Assembly: GCA_002205965.3 (NCBI GenBank)
Contig: NADL03000004.1
Coordinates: 1,155,126 to 1,219,125, forward strand
From: Kappaphycus alvarezii
Lineage: Eukaryota; Rhodophyta; Florideophyceae; Gigartinales; Solieriaceae
Direction: 5' to 3'
Length of the DNA stretch: 64,000 bases
The position numbers and the translations under genes were made by a program. The stretch's first letter is position 1. Each line of letters starts with the position of its first letter. Positions 24,488 through 34,369 of this stretch are shown here, in pieces. The notes under the pieces were generated by a model that was not told where the DNA came from, searched no databases, and saw nothing but the letters and a program-made list of their open reading frames with translations.

Positions 24488-26864
24488 ACAAAAGCCGACT
24501 GGACAGTTCCATACACCCAACCCTCCTCATCCACCCTCCTCATTTAAGTATACTGTCCAGTATCAACCCATTCAAGTAAACCCCATGTAACCCTCCTCAT
24601 CCCCCAAAGAGCACACGCTACCGTATCCCACTCAATCGTACAGTGCCTACTGTAAGGTTACCAGTTTATCTTCACCCTCCACACATCCACAACCCATCAA
24701 GTGCCAGCCATGACACCTACGCCCACTCGTTGCCGCAATGCAAGCCCTCGACATCCTGCCAACATCCTCTCATCAACCAACGCTTCCATTGCATATCCTC
24801 CTCACCTCCCCTCCCTCCGCCACTCCCACCCCACCCGCCACTATCCCATCCCCTCTTTTGCTTTCAAATTCGCTCCCATGCTGCCACCCCCTCGCTGAGC
24901 GTTCGTTGTTTCCTACACACTGACACCCCCTTACACCGCACTTCAACAGTGACCATTCTTACAATGCCGATCGTCTCCGAATCATTTCCAGGCTAACACT
25001 CAACACACACCATATGACCCCCCTCACGCAGGCATCCAAGGTACTGCCCACACCGCGCCATATCGCGTCATTCCGCGCTTTTGGATCACCACCTCAACTA
25101 TGCACTACTGCACTGTACATCCCGAGCATACATAGGCCGTGTGGTGAGATCATTCATCCCCGGTTGTGCGTCTGTGCAGGGCCGAGGAGCCTGAGGGGAA
25201 TCAAGTTTCGTGTTTTTATTGGAGTGCGGATCACCATCCACAACCAGGGGGAGCGAGTCTGCCGTTCATGTTGCCGTCAACTTGCATAAAGTCCCCACTA
25301 CTGCTTTGGTGCTCGGGATAGGGACGAACGCGTGCAGATGGAAATGCTTTGCGATGGTTGCAAATCATTGTACATGAAATGTCGGAACAGGGGAACATGA
25401 TTATAATTGCTCACGTTCTGGTGTTTTGAAACATTCCATGCCCGCCGTAAATGATCCGGTTGTTTGCAGTGGAGGTTGCATTTCTTCCGGGAGGTTCAGA
25501 GAGAGGAGTGCTTTTGAATAATTACGTCATTCCTTTCTTCGTTCCCCTTGCATGCGATCCAATCGGGGTGGAGAGAACACACGGCATGTCATCTTCAGCT
25601 AGTACGCTTTGAACTCGACGCTCTGCCCTTTTCGGAAATTGACCGTAGGAGGAACTTGGCACGAACTAACTTGGGGGGGGGATCACGTGGCGGCAAAATA
25701 GTTCAACTTTTTTCACACGGATCTTTTGCTGTTTTGGGCACCGGATGCACCCTGTCCATTATAGGTTCCTTACAATCGTTTTTCAGACCATCTATATACC
25801 AATGCCACAACTTGGTTCCTCAGAGAATCGATTTTTGAAAAACATACCCATCCACTCTCGCCCGCCGTATTCAATCCGCAAAGCACTCACATGAAACTCT
25901 TGAGTCCTCGTTTACATAGCTCCCCGTGAGAGATGTGATCTCAAGATTATCACCAAGCAAAACCCGGGTCGCCATTCTCGACGCTTGTTCGGATCCACCA
26001 TTTGTTCACGTTCACATAGACGCTTGTGCATGTTCACACGGACACTTCATGTAAACCTGAACAAGGGCACTTACTCACTTACAGTTGTCTTGCTTGGACG
26101 AGACAGCTGTAATTGGCAACGTGTAAATGACACGTGTCTCGAAGAGTTGTCAAGATACTGTTTTATCTTAATTATTTTGAAAATAGCCTCTGATCCGTCA
26201 GGCTGACCAATCCCGCGTCGGGTAAATGTCCCAAAAGCTACAGCAGTGGAAAGTTCATAGCAGTCAGTGTTGGTTTGTGTTAAAGAATCTATAAAGCCAG
26301 AAAAAAAGAAAAAAAAATCTAAATTTCCTCTCTAATTTTTTGTTTGATTATTTTTTTCCTGTTCTTTATTTATGCATTATTTCGGCAGGTATTACCATTC
26401 ACTGAGACTATCCAAATGCTTGTGTCGTACAAGATTTATTCGTTTCAAAATGTCTACAGTTCTAAAATTTTCGAAAAATTACTGAACCGACCAAACAGCT
26501 TTTCCTACTTATCTGGCCCAAATGATCCAATTTCAAGGGAAGTGAATCATACCCGCCGCAGATTTATTCCCCGCGGCAGTACTCGCCCGTTGCTAGCACC
26601 CCTCGTACTTATGCTCATACTCACCTCATACTCAGCCTCTTCCCAACACCCCTCCTACTCGTTGCCTACAGCCACATCTCCAACCTCTCTGTTCTCCAAT
26701 AGTCGCTCCACACAAAGGTCCTTACTGAGGACTCCACGCTAACGCACATCAGCTCATCTCTCGGGCTACTTCTAACAAGGTCACTGTCCATCTTAGTTTG
26801 GCCGTTCCAAATTGTCCCTCAATCCAAAGCTCCAATCACCTCGTCATAACCGATTTGCGGGGAA

Positions 26865-26872
26865 TTTCCCGC
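26865..26872 (+). promoter_or_regulatory. E2F/DP-type binding site before the DP start codon
   Basis: TTTCCCGC matches the E2F consensus TTTSSCGC and lies 12 bp before the ATG of the DP gene. E2F autoregulation is known in animals and plants. An 8-base match can occur by chance, so this is a candidate only. Confidence 0.4.
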
Positions 26873-26884
26873 ATCCGGGTCTAG

Positions 26885-27970
26885 ATGGATCCATCGGCTC
26901 GCAACTCCACTACACGGCCCTCCCCTCGTCGCTTGACGCGTTCTTCCATACCCTCGAAACAACTCTTTGACCTTCCACGGCTACCTCCTCCCTCGACCTC
27001 AAACGGAAGAAAGGAGGCTGCATTGCCTCCCAAGCTCGGTATTAAGAAACGCAAGCCACGTGATCGTTCTGTCGTCGCTGCTGCCAACCACAGAGCCCGC
27101 GCGGGCCCCGTTGGTGCCTCCCAACTGCCAACCTTACAAAAGCCTGTACCTACGCCGAAGCGCCAAGTGAAGGGAGTTGAACATGAAGCAAGGCGAAAGG
27201 GCTTGAGGCATTTTGCAGTCAGAGTTAGTAAGAAAGTTGAGGAGAAGGGTGTCACCACATACAACGAGGTCGCTGATGAGCTCGTCTCTGAGGAATTGGC
27301 CTTGCGTAAAGCAGAACTGGCCAGTGGCGGTGAGATGTCTGCAGACTTGCGCAAAAGGTTAGAGAGGGGCGGAGGCCTTGTTGATGAGAAAAACATTCGC
27401 AGGAGAGTCTACGATTCGCTCAACGTCCTCATGGCCATGGGCATCATTCAGAAGGAGAAGAAGCTGATCAGTTGGCAAGGCCTTGCCATGGCCCGTTGTG
27501 CTCGAGTCAACAGTCAGATTGCTACAATTAAGGCCGAAATTGCAGAGCAGAAGCGCATTTTAGGAGAGAAGGCAGAGATGGCGGCCGCATCACAGGATCA
27601 ACTAGCAAGAGCTACGGCCTTGGTCGAACGAAACCGCCTAGACCTTAGCGCGAGTGATGTCCTGAACCTTGGTGACCCTCGCCTTCCGGTGCATCATTAC
27701 CATGCAGATCGCATTGGCCTTCCATTCCTCGTGTTTAGTGCTCCAAAGGATGCATCCATTGGGCTTGAGATGGACAAGGCCCGTGAGAATATCTGCTTTA
27801 CGTTCAGTGATTCCTTCGTGATTCTAGACGAAACACAGATTGTGCGTAGGATGCAACTCCCTGCACCTGTGTCCCTATCTTCGTCAAATGAGGTGCAGTA
27901 TTTGGAGCAGCTAAACAATGAGATTCAGGCAACTCCCGCTCCCCAAAACACCGCCTCAGCAACGCCTTAG
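26885..27970 (+). CDS. DP: DP transcription factor, dimer partner of E2F
   Basis: The DP subunit pairs with E2F to bind TTTSSCGC sites and control entry into S phase; it acts in the nucleus. 361 residues, frame uninterrupted. Residues 1-95 are basic and disordered (RRLTRSSIPSK, KKRKPRDR). The winged-helix DNA-binding domain spans about 96-200 and contains GLRHFAVRVSKKVEEKG, TTYNEVADELV and the DP hallmark NIRRRVYDSLNVLMAMGII followed by KEKKLISWQGL. The dimerisation part follows: a heptad-like coiled coil from about 202 to 255 (IATIKAEIAEQKRI), then the DP-type beta region LPFLVFSAPKDASIGLEMDK with FTFSDSFVILDETQIVRRM to about 325. The RRxYD DNA-contact motif is present. The start is the first Met of the frame, with an E2F-like site 12 bp upstream. 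No introns, unlike plant and animal DP genes. Confidence 0.95.
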   Translation: MDPSARNSTTRPSPRRLTRSSIPSKQLFDLPRLPPPSTSNGRKEAALPPKLGIKKRKPRDRSVVAAANHRARAGPVGASQLPTLQKPVPTPKRQVKGVEHEARRKGLRHFAVRVSKKVEEKGVTTYNEVADELVSEELALRKAELASGGEMSADLRKRLERGGGLVDEKNIRRRVYDSLNVLMAMGIIQKEKKLISWQGLAMARCARVNSQIATIKAEIAEQKRILGEKAEMAAASQDQLARATALVERNRLDLSASDVLNLGDPRLPVHHYHADRIGLPFLVFSAPKDASIGLEMDKARENICFTFSDSFVILDETQIVRRMQLPAPVSLSSSNEVQYLEQLNNEIQATPAPQNTASATP

Positions 27971-28137
27971 TTGCCATCCTTGCTCGTCAGTTTCAATCCT
28001 GTTTCATCATTCAAACAATCTTGTGGGTCCATCAAACACCCGTATCCGTTGCTCTAACCAGAGGGCATCTAGAAGAAAGATGGAATGCTATTCTGTGCAA
28101 AGTACAATAGCCTAGAAGGGGATACGAGTGAACGGTT

Positions 28138-28258
28138 AGACTTCAATACCTCAACATAAATCGTGCTCAGCGCAGCTTATATTTTCGAGCATCCAAAACG
28201 TGTTCGGCCCATACTCGTAGACTTCATTATATCAACATAAATCTTGCTCAACACATCT
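28138..28258. repeat. 80-bp-period direct repeat downstream of DP
   Basis: Two imperfect copies of about 41 bp, 28138-28178 and 28218-28258, both beginning TAGACTTCA and sharing TCAACATAAATC and TTGCTCA/GTGCTCA. They lie 170-290 bp after the DP stop codon, so they may be in its 3' region. Between 27971 and 28740 nothing else is apparent. Confidence 0.7.
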
Positions 28259-28739
28259 CGGATTCGCGAGAAGTTCCCCGCTCCAGTATGCTTTTGGACG
28301 CTATCATGCAATGTGGTAAAGACAAATAATGCTAGCAGCTATTCCATTTACCTGCACCGCCAATGCGTAGTAGTTTGCTAGAGTCAAATCCAAGAGTTCT
28401 GAGCAGTTTCATCCTGAAAAGGTTGGTCAGATGGAAATGAGTGATCCGTGCTACTTAAGTCAGTATGAAGTGTGAATTGGGCCACTCGAAACAATCACTG
28501 CATCGCTTACCTGACTCTGTTCTCCCCCTCGTGGCCGCAGCGACCCTGTTGTTAATCCAACCCCGATCTAACGAAATCTGGGCTATTGCGATAGATCAGC
28601 CTCTTCGCTGTTTCATTTGTAAAGCCCTTCTCCTCCCCGCGCTTGCGTCCACCCGAGACCACCTTCTTGCGACAGCAAGTGCTGTGCCTCTTCCCGAATC
28701 ACCAGCCCTCGCTGCGGGGCTGTATAAACATGATATGCA

Positions 28740-30100
28740 GTGACCCGACCCCTCTCTTCTCCTCGCCCCACGCCCACCAGCTGGAAAACAGGGAGGGCTC
28801 TCAAAAAGGAGAGTCCTGCATCATGCTTCTTTTCTTGTTTTGTGTTCACTCGCTTTTCCAAAAGCTCTCGACTTCTTGGATTTTTTTGTAACAAACAGTA
28901 TGTTTGCCATGGTAGCCTACCCGTCGTCAGTGAGGCGTTGCGGGTCTTTATGGGAGAAGGCCCCGTGTATAACTTCTGCGTCAATCCCGCCAAACCTCTT
29001 GCCCTATGGCCCTCTATGTTCCCGATCAACCTCGCCCCTTTCTCGGATATCATGCCCCTCTCCTTCGCCTCCGAGAGAGGTCTTGAAATCCTCGGCGTCC
29101 CTATCAGCACCAAAGACTCAATTCGAGACCGCCTCCCTATCAAACCCTCCAAGTGCCGGGACCTCTGCTTTACCCTCCAATTCAACCCTGACGCGTAGAA
29201 CCACTTTCATTCCATCGAGTTGCGACCTCAGCGTGCAAAGTGCAATATATCTTCCTTTTCGTCCACATCCGTATCGCCGACCCCTTTGTCCTCCGCGTTG
29301 CCCGCGACCAAATGGAGGCTTCTGTGCACATGAACAAAGCCTCCATTTCACCTCCTGCCTATGCCCAAAACTTCTTGCAGCTCTCTGACGGTCGCCACGG
29401 ATTACCAGGCATTTCCAGCACCCACCACATCTCCGACTGCGCTTGTCTCATCAAAGCTTCTCAATACTGCATACACGGCCCCGGCTATCCTCATGTCTCC
29501 CGTCATCGCCTTTCCGGCTTTTCCTCTGCAGGTCTTGTTCTCTTTTCTACCCTCTGCAACCGCTTGCGGGGTAGTTCCTAACAATCAATTCTGACCCTGG
29601 GGGCTGCAGATCTCAGGCACCTCTGCGACATCCTGAGCCCTTCCATCGCATCCTGTTTCATGCACTGCAACGAGCCGCCCTGGATTGTTTCTACAAATGG
29701 GCCTTCTGGTAAGCCCATACCTCCCCTTTGAATCACTCCCCCGCCGTCGAGCCTGCCACAATTCCCTCGTTTGCCAAGGTCCATGAACATTCTTTTCGGC
29801 ACCTTTCTCGACTCTCTTTCACGTCTCGCCCTCCCCTTGTACAGTATGCTGAGCTGTCACCTCGACCTTGTTGTTTTCGATGACGAACGACCCCCTCATG
29901 TGCAACGCTGTGATACACCGCAATGGCTTACATGCCTACATTTTACACTTCCGACTAGTTTGCTATACAACAACACAACAACGTGCAGCACGTTGGCCTG
30001 ACACCTTTCCCACCTTGGGCTTCCCGATGACCTTCCCGTCCAACAATCCGAACCCGACGTGGGCGCCGTTCCTCCGACCCCGGCTGCCGGCTGCATAAAT
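28740..30100 (+). mobile_element. Decayed non-LTR (LINE) retrotransposon fragment
   Basis: The plus strand at 28880-29198 reads SLPVVSEALRVF, then NFCVNPAKPLALWPSM, RGLEILGVPISTKDSI and KCRDLCFTLQFNPD. This is the stretch after the catalytic YxDD box of LINE reverse transcriptases (gl.VNP.K..lw.P ... G.evLGvPI). The catalytic box itself is gone: YVCHGS stands where YLDDG is expected. Further pieces continue in other frames to about 30100 (for example NAVIHRNGLHAYILHFRLVC near 29890-29960). The upstream part of the reverse transcriptase is missing, as usual for 5'-truncated LINEs. It sits between DP and CDC20. Ending point is approximate. Confidence 0.65.
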
Positions 30101-31434
30101 TGTCACCGTTTGTAGCCTCTACTTGTCATCCTTCCCCCGCGGAGCGGCCTCTAGCCTACAGGCGGCCGCTACTATCACTGAGTTTGACAAGGCAAAGTTC
30201 AGTAATCTATTCTATTGAGGCTGCCCCTATAGTTGCTCGATTACGTCCAAATCGAGACATATCAGACCTAATTCTAGGATTGTGTAAGGGGACATTAAGT
30301 GAATCCCGTTTGTTGATGAGCAAAAGTAAGTTTCCAGGATTCGTTACCTTTGCAAGGAAAAGGGGCATCTTTGCATCCCTAATTCCAACTAGACAAGGCG
30401 GACTTGGTGCGGAGAAAATTGGGCTTTTCTAAAATCTTCCTATAAAGCTAGAGGATTTTGATGTTGTTTGATTCACTAATCATGTTTAACATAAAGAACC
30501 CGTACCTGAACCATCGCACTACTCGCAGAAAACCAACTCTATCCTACTCTCCCCTTCTCGGATTATGTTACAGCGTTTGTTTAACTTTTTACTGTAGACT
30601 GATGAGGAATTACTGCACTGTACGGATCTGTTTTCTCATTCTCAAAATGTTGCGTTTACTAGAACACCACTATCTGTGCATTATGTCCTCCGGGCACTTT
30701 CAAACATTGTGCGCAATGCTTATTTTGCTAGATGCACTGCACTGTTCCCCACACTGCTGATTCATCATTATCTTTGTTAACGGGCTTTAATGCACTGGAC
30801 CCGTACGTACTATTTACTCTGCTGTACACCAAAGGGCGACTCTTCCCCCATATCGCAATCTCATAATAACATTAAAAAAAACAACGCTGTCCAACCTATC
30901 GCGGGGTATACTCTTGTGTGACAAAGGCGCAAATTTCCAACCGGTTCAAGAAACTTGGGAGGTGTCAATAAACACCGTTTGTACGATACCTTCGGTCCGG
31001 ACAAATTCCCTCGAAATTTGGAGGTGTTCAAGACACCGTTTGTATAGCAAAAAAAAAAACTTACCTTCTGGACCAGAAGCAGTATGATCCACGCAAACGA
31101 TCGCAACACACAAACAACATACAAAAATTCGAGTCAGTAAACCGCAGCTAATACCTCGCGCCTCGTCGCTCCTCTCGCCGCAGCAAATCGCACACACAGA
31201 GCACGATAGAGAAAAAGTTTTTGTTCAATTCGCACAGCAGAGTGCAAACAAAACAAAAGTAAAATAAAAAGTGGTTAGTAAGAACGTTACAATCATACAT
31301 AGAGCATTCGTGAAACATAACAACAGCACGGCGGTGAGCTCCCATCCCAGTTGTCTCCATCTCTTCCAACCGCTGCGGGATAATTCCATTCAAGATCAGG
31401 CAGGGTCTCAGGCGGGGAATAATGTCCGCTTGTC
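30101..31434. other. Region downstream of CDC20
   Basis: Contains a 110-codon frame (30100-30432, plus) with no recognised motif and a TACTGTA/GCACTGTACGG motif near 30585-30630. AT-rich from 31040 to 31270. It includes the 3' region of CDC20, which is transcribed leftward. No convincing gene. Confidence 0.35.
30951..31050. repeat. Twin hairpin repeat with GGTGT...ACACC stems
   Basis: Two copies about 61-62 bp apart share a ...TT(G)GGAGGTGT arm, a 5-6 base loop, then ACACCGTTTGTA: stem arms are 30961-30965 with 30972-30976, and 31023-31027 with 31033-31037. Each can fold into a short stem-loop. They lie 400-480 bp past the CDC20 stop codon on its transcribed side. Confidence 0.7.
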
Positions 31435-32982
31435 TCATCGAATGACACTTCCCTGCCTGAGAGACTTCAATGTGGACTGGCCACGGCCACCACCTCGCGA
31501 CGAGTGCCCACCTTCCTTTCCTGAATCGGCGCCTGCAAACACCTTCCAGAATCGCAGCGTTTCATCAGCAGCACCTGAAACAACCGTCTGTCCATCCGGG
31601 CTTAGCGCCATATGCAGGACCCTTGAAGTATGTCCCTTCAGCTCCGCCATCCTCGCCAGGGACGGGTATTTCCACACGGTCAGTTGATTCTGCGAAAACC
31701 CATGGCTGGTCACCAGCTCCTTTTCATGTGGCGACCATACAATAGCGCACACTTGAGACTTTGTATCCACAGTATTCAAACATGCGCCACTTGAAGTGTT
31801 CCAGAACCTCAGATGCCTGTCCGCGGTTCCACCCCCCGTAGCCAGCAGATTGGTCTGCCATGGGCACCATGCCAATGCCTTGACAGCGGCCGAATGATGA
31901 TCGAAACGATGTTTCGGTGTCCATCGGGGGCCTGTATTCTGGTTTTCCCACACGCATACCAAATTGTCATTCCCCCCGATGCCAATTGCCTGCCATTCGG
32001 GCTCCACTTCAACCCGCAGACCTCCTGCTCATGGGCGACCAAGGTAGCCACGTGATGTTGACGACTGCGCACATCATGGTTGTGGATGCTTGCATCGCGG
32101 GAACCGGAACTGAGCAGATGGCCGTTCCAGGCCAGGGCGCCGACGGGCGGTATGGGAGCGCATGCGTCGAATGCAGGTTGACTTTTCAGCGTCCCAGATC
32201 TGAACCTCATTCCTGTTGGTACCGACGGCAATGTTGTTACTGTCCGGCATCCAAGAGACCGATGTGATACAGTCGCCATAGTCTGAGGTCTCGCAGAGTT
32301 GGTCGATTGTTCCAGTGTCTGCATTCCACAGGTAGACAGTCTCTGCGAGTGCCACAGCCAGTGTATTATTGGAGCCCCAATCGATGAGATTGAGATAAAA
32401 GTCCTCCATGAGGCCCGGGGCGTCGAGGATCTTTTCTGGCTGCTGCGGGATATGACGGAACCTGTTACGACGCACGGCGGCTCCGCAATAGTTTTGATCG
32501 TAGACGACTCGGTTTGGATTGAGGTAGCCCTCCTTTGGTTCAGGGGCCTTGTCGCTAAAGGCGAGAATTTTCTTGTCTATACCTTTGAAGGGGCAGGGAT
32601 TACCATTTGCATCAAAGAGCGGCATGGGAGCATCGAGAAGGGTAGAGGCGAGGCAGGAACCATAAACGAGGGACTCCTTGGAACGGGCCGAGATGTCTTT
32701 GCCGTTTTCCTTGCCACAGTCGAAAGTGAGGACATGACGGCCGAGATCCATGTCCATTGCCGAACGGCGGGGTATAAAACGATCGCCGCATGGGGTCTTG
32801 GGACGCTTGCCGTTTTGTTTTGCGTGGGTAGTTCTGGCAGAGAGTCGGGATGTGGCAGAATACATGTTGGTGTACGAGTGGTTGGCCTCGAGTGCTTTGC
32901 GTTTCCAGCGAGGAGTGGGGCCATTGGAAAGGGGGGCAGCGAAGGAATCCAAGTCCTCGGAGCGTCTGTCTGTGGTAGACAT
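31435..32982 (-). CDS. CDC20: CDC20/Fizzy, activator of the anaphase-promoting complex
   Basis: Recruits substrates to the APC/C ubiquitin ligase at anaphase and is the target of the spindle checkpoint. About 515 residues, normal for the family. The C-box DRFIPRR is at residues 67-73, a KEN box at 91-93, then the conserved [20 protein letters not shown] leading into a seven-bladed WD40 propeller (blades end with [48 protein letters not shown]). The last residues are VIR, the IR tail that docks on the APC/C. CDC20 is favoured over CDH1 by the LDAPxLxDDFYLNLxDW form. Two one-base frame changes occur: +1 at the CCC of GCCCGTCGG (32145-32147) and a missing G in the run at 31972-31977. Restoring them gives continuous WD repeats, so the gene is probably intact in life. 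It is divergent from the gene at 33841; the shared 858-bp space carries MSA-like motifs. Confidence 0.93.
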
Positions 32983-33311
32983 GATGGATGAGTGGTTCGG
33001 TAAGGGAGTTGTCCAGGCAGGTATTTTTTTTTTTGAGCGAGGGGTGTGATAAAGCGGAAGCAGAGAAAAGAGCAGAAAGTAGCGGAGAAAACAGTAGCAG
33101 TAGGCAGGGGAGAGGGGGAGGAAGTCAAAGGGGATGTCACGGTCGGGTGCAGAGGGTTTGTTTATATAGCACTCCGAAAAGGGAAAAGGCGAGTGCAGAT
33201 CAGCGGCATCAGATATGTAACGAATCGGGAATTTTGCTGAGATGGAAGGGTGGAAACTTTCCAGCCTGGTATTGCTACCAACAAGAGCGGTTTTGACAGA
33301 GATTAGGGCAA

Positions 33312-33413
33312 AACGGTCTTAGAGTGTATTTTATTGGACCGTTTCAGTACGAGGATAGCACAGGCACTGCACGTGAGTATAGCCAATGGGAGGGCAGCGA
33401 TATAGCCGTTAGA
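33312..33413. promoter_or_regulatory. AACGG (MSA-like) and CCAAT motif cluster
   Basis: Between CDC20 and the divergent small gene there are three AACGG cores: 33312-33316 (plus), 33339-33343 (minus) and 33406-33410 (minus). The last sits in TCTAACGGCTA (minus, 33413-33403), a full match to the plant mitosis-specific activator consensus YCYAACGGYYA bound by three-repeat MYB proteins. CCAAT boxes are at 33383-33387 (plus) and 33333-33337 (minus). The cluster is 330-431 bp upstream of the CDC20 start. Function in this organism is an inference from plant G2/M genes. Confidence 0.5.
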
Positions 33414-33840
33414 AAAGAGAGATACACGAATCGGGAGGATACATATGGACACGTGGCATTTCCATGTTGTCATCTTGGAATCGTCAAGGAAAGGGGCAGT
33501 GTACACTTGGCGGTTGATGAATGGAATGGGGGCGAATTTGGAACCATTGGAAGGGAGGCGGAGGGGAGGGCAGTGACGGTGGCGGTGAGTCGCACAAAAA
33601 TGAAAGCACAGCGAGAGCATTACAGTGTAAGAGGAAAGAAGGATGGGGAATGAAATGGGACCACAAACTGCCGATAAATCAGGCAATCGCGACGGTGCAA
33701 TGACTGCATTTCAGTGGTTTATAGTATGACCTGCCATTTGCAATCCCTCTTCTCCCCCCCCGTCCGCCACCCGCAGATCACCCGTGTTCCCGCCAACCCC
33801 ATCTCCCCTCCTCATCCCATCCCAAATCCCCTCCCCAACA

Positions 33841-34369
33841 ATGATCCCCCCCACCCGTCATCCCCTACCATCATTCACCATTCCCCCCACACTCTCCGCC
33901 TCAACCTTTCTCCCCCACTCTCCACCCCACCCGTCAATCCCCAACCCACCTCCACCTCCACCTCCACACCCAAATCTCCGAACCCCTCCTCTCCACCCTA
34001 GCCCCCCTCCCTCCCAAAAATCCCCGTCGCAAGCCTCGAATCACCCCCCCTCCCCCTCCACACCCCCCTCCACACCCCACAACAACCCACACCCACACCT
34101 CCCCATACTCACTTCCAGTCCCCCCGCCACTCCCCCACCAAATCATACCCAGTCGACGAGGTCGTGATGGCAGACGACGCGCAGCACAGGCAGAGTCTTT
34201 TCGACGATACATTCATCTGAGAAGGCAGTTGAAACCGTGGAGTGACTCGTTTCGCGCAAAGCATGGCCGTACTCCAAGCCTTATCGATGTGCATGCGGAG
34301 GATATTCCGGGCTTGTTGGACCGGTTTTTGGAGTACCTTGACGCTTTGGATGCCCTGCGTCATTCGTAG
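33841..34369 (+). CDS. Small Pro/His-rich protein with Sld2/RECQL4-like motif
   Basis: A frame open from 33845 to the TAG at 34367-34369 has no start codon of its own. The ATG at 33841 lies one frame away, separated by a run of seven C (33846-33852); a +1 change there gives a protein of about 175 residues. Residues 1-110 are Pro/His/Thr-rich (TRQSPTHLHLH, PLLSTLAPLPPKNPRRKPRI). The C-terminal 65 residues are ordered: RRAAQAESFRRYIHLRRQLK, then KPWSDSFRAKHGRTPSLIDV, then GLLDRFLEYLDALDALR. The pattern LK.W...F...HGR.PS..D resembles the N-terminal motif of Sld2/RECQL4 replication-initiation proteins and, more weakly, FAM13-type helices. There is no helicase domain. Divergent from CDC20, so co-regulation through the shared promoter is possible. 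Identification is tentative; the frame itself is well supported by the sharp change from low-complexity to structured sequence. Confidence 0.5.

Larger units (their letters stand above)
23501..26884. other. 3.4-kb intergenic region with palindromic repeats
   Basis: Separates the minus-strand gene starting at 23500 from DP. The first kilobase carries clusters of TACTGTAC/GTACAGTA motifs. From about 24640 to 25010 the plus strand is pyrimidine-rich with a proline-rich frame of 117 codons (24643-24996) that I do not accept as a gene. From 26280 to 26480 it is AT-rich. The last few hundred bases are presumably the DP promoter and leader. Confidence 0.4.

Noticed and set aside
24643-24996. Proline-rich 117-codon frame in the 3.4-kb intergenic region
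   Set aside because: All three frames are similarly open because the strand is pyrimidine-rich; none shows ordered sequence.
26344-26742. 132-codon plus-strand frame upstream of DP
   Set aside because: Hydrophobic AT-rich start followed by Ser/Thr/Pro-rich sequence with no conserved pattern; more likely promoter and leader DNA.
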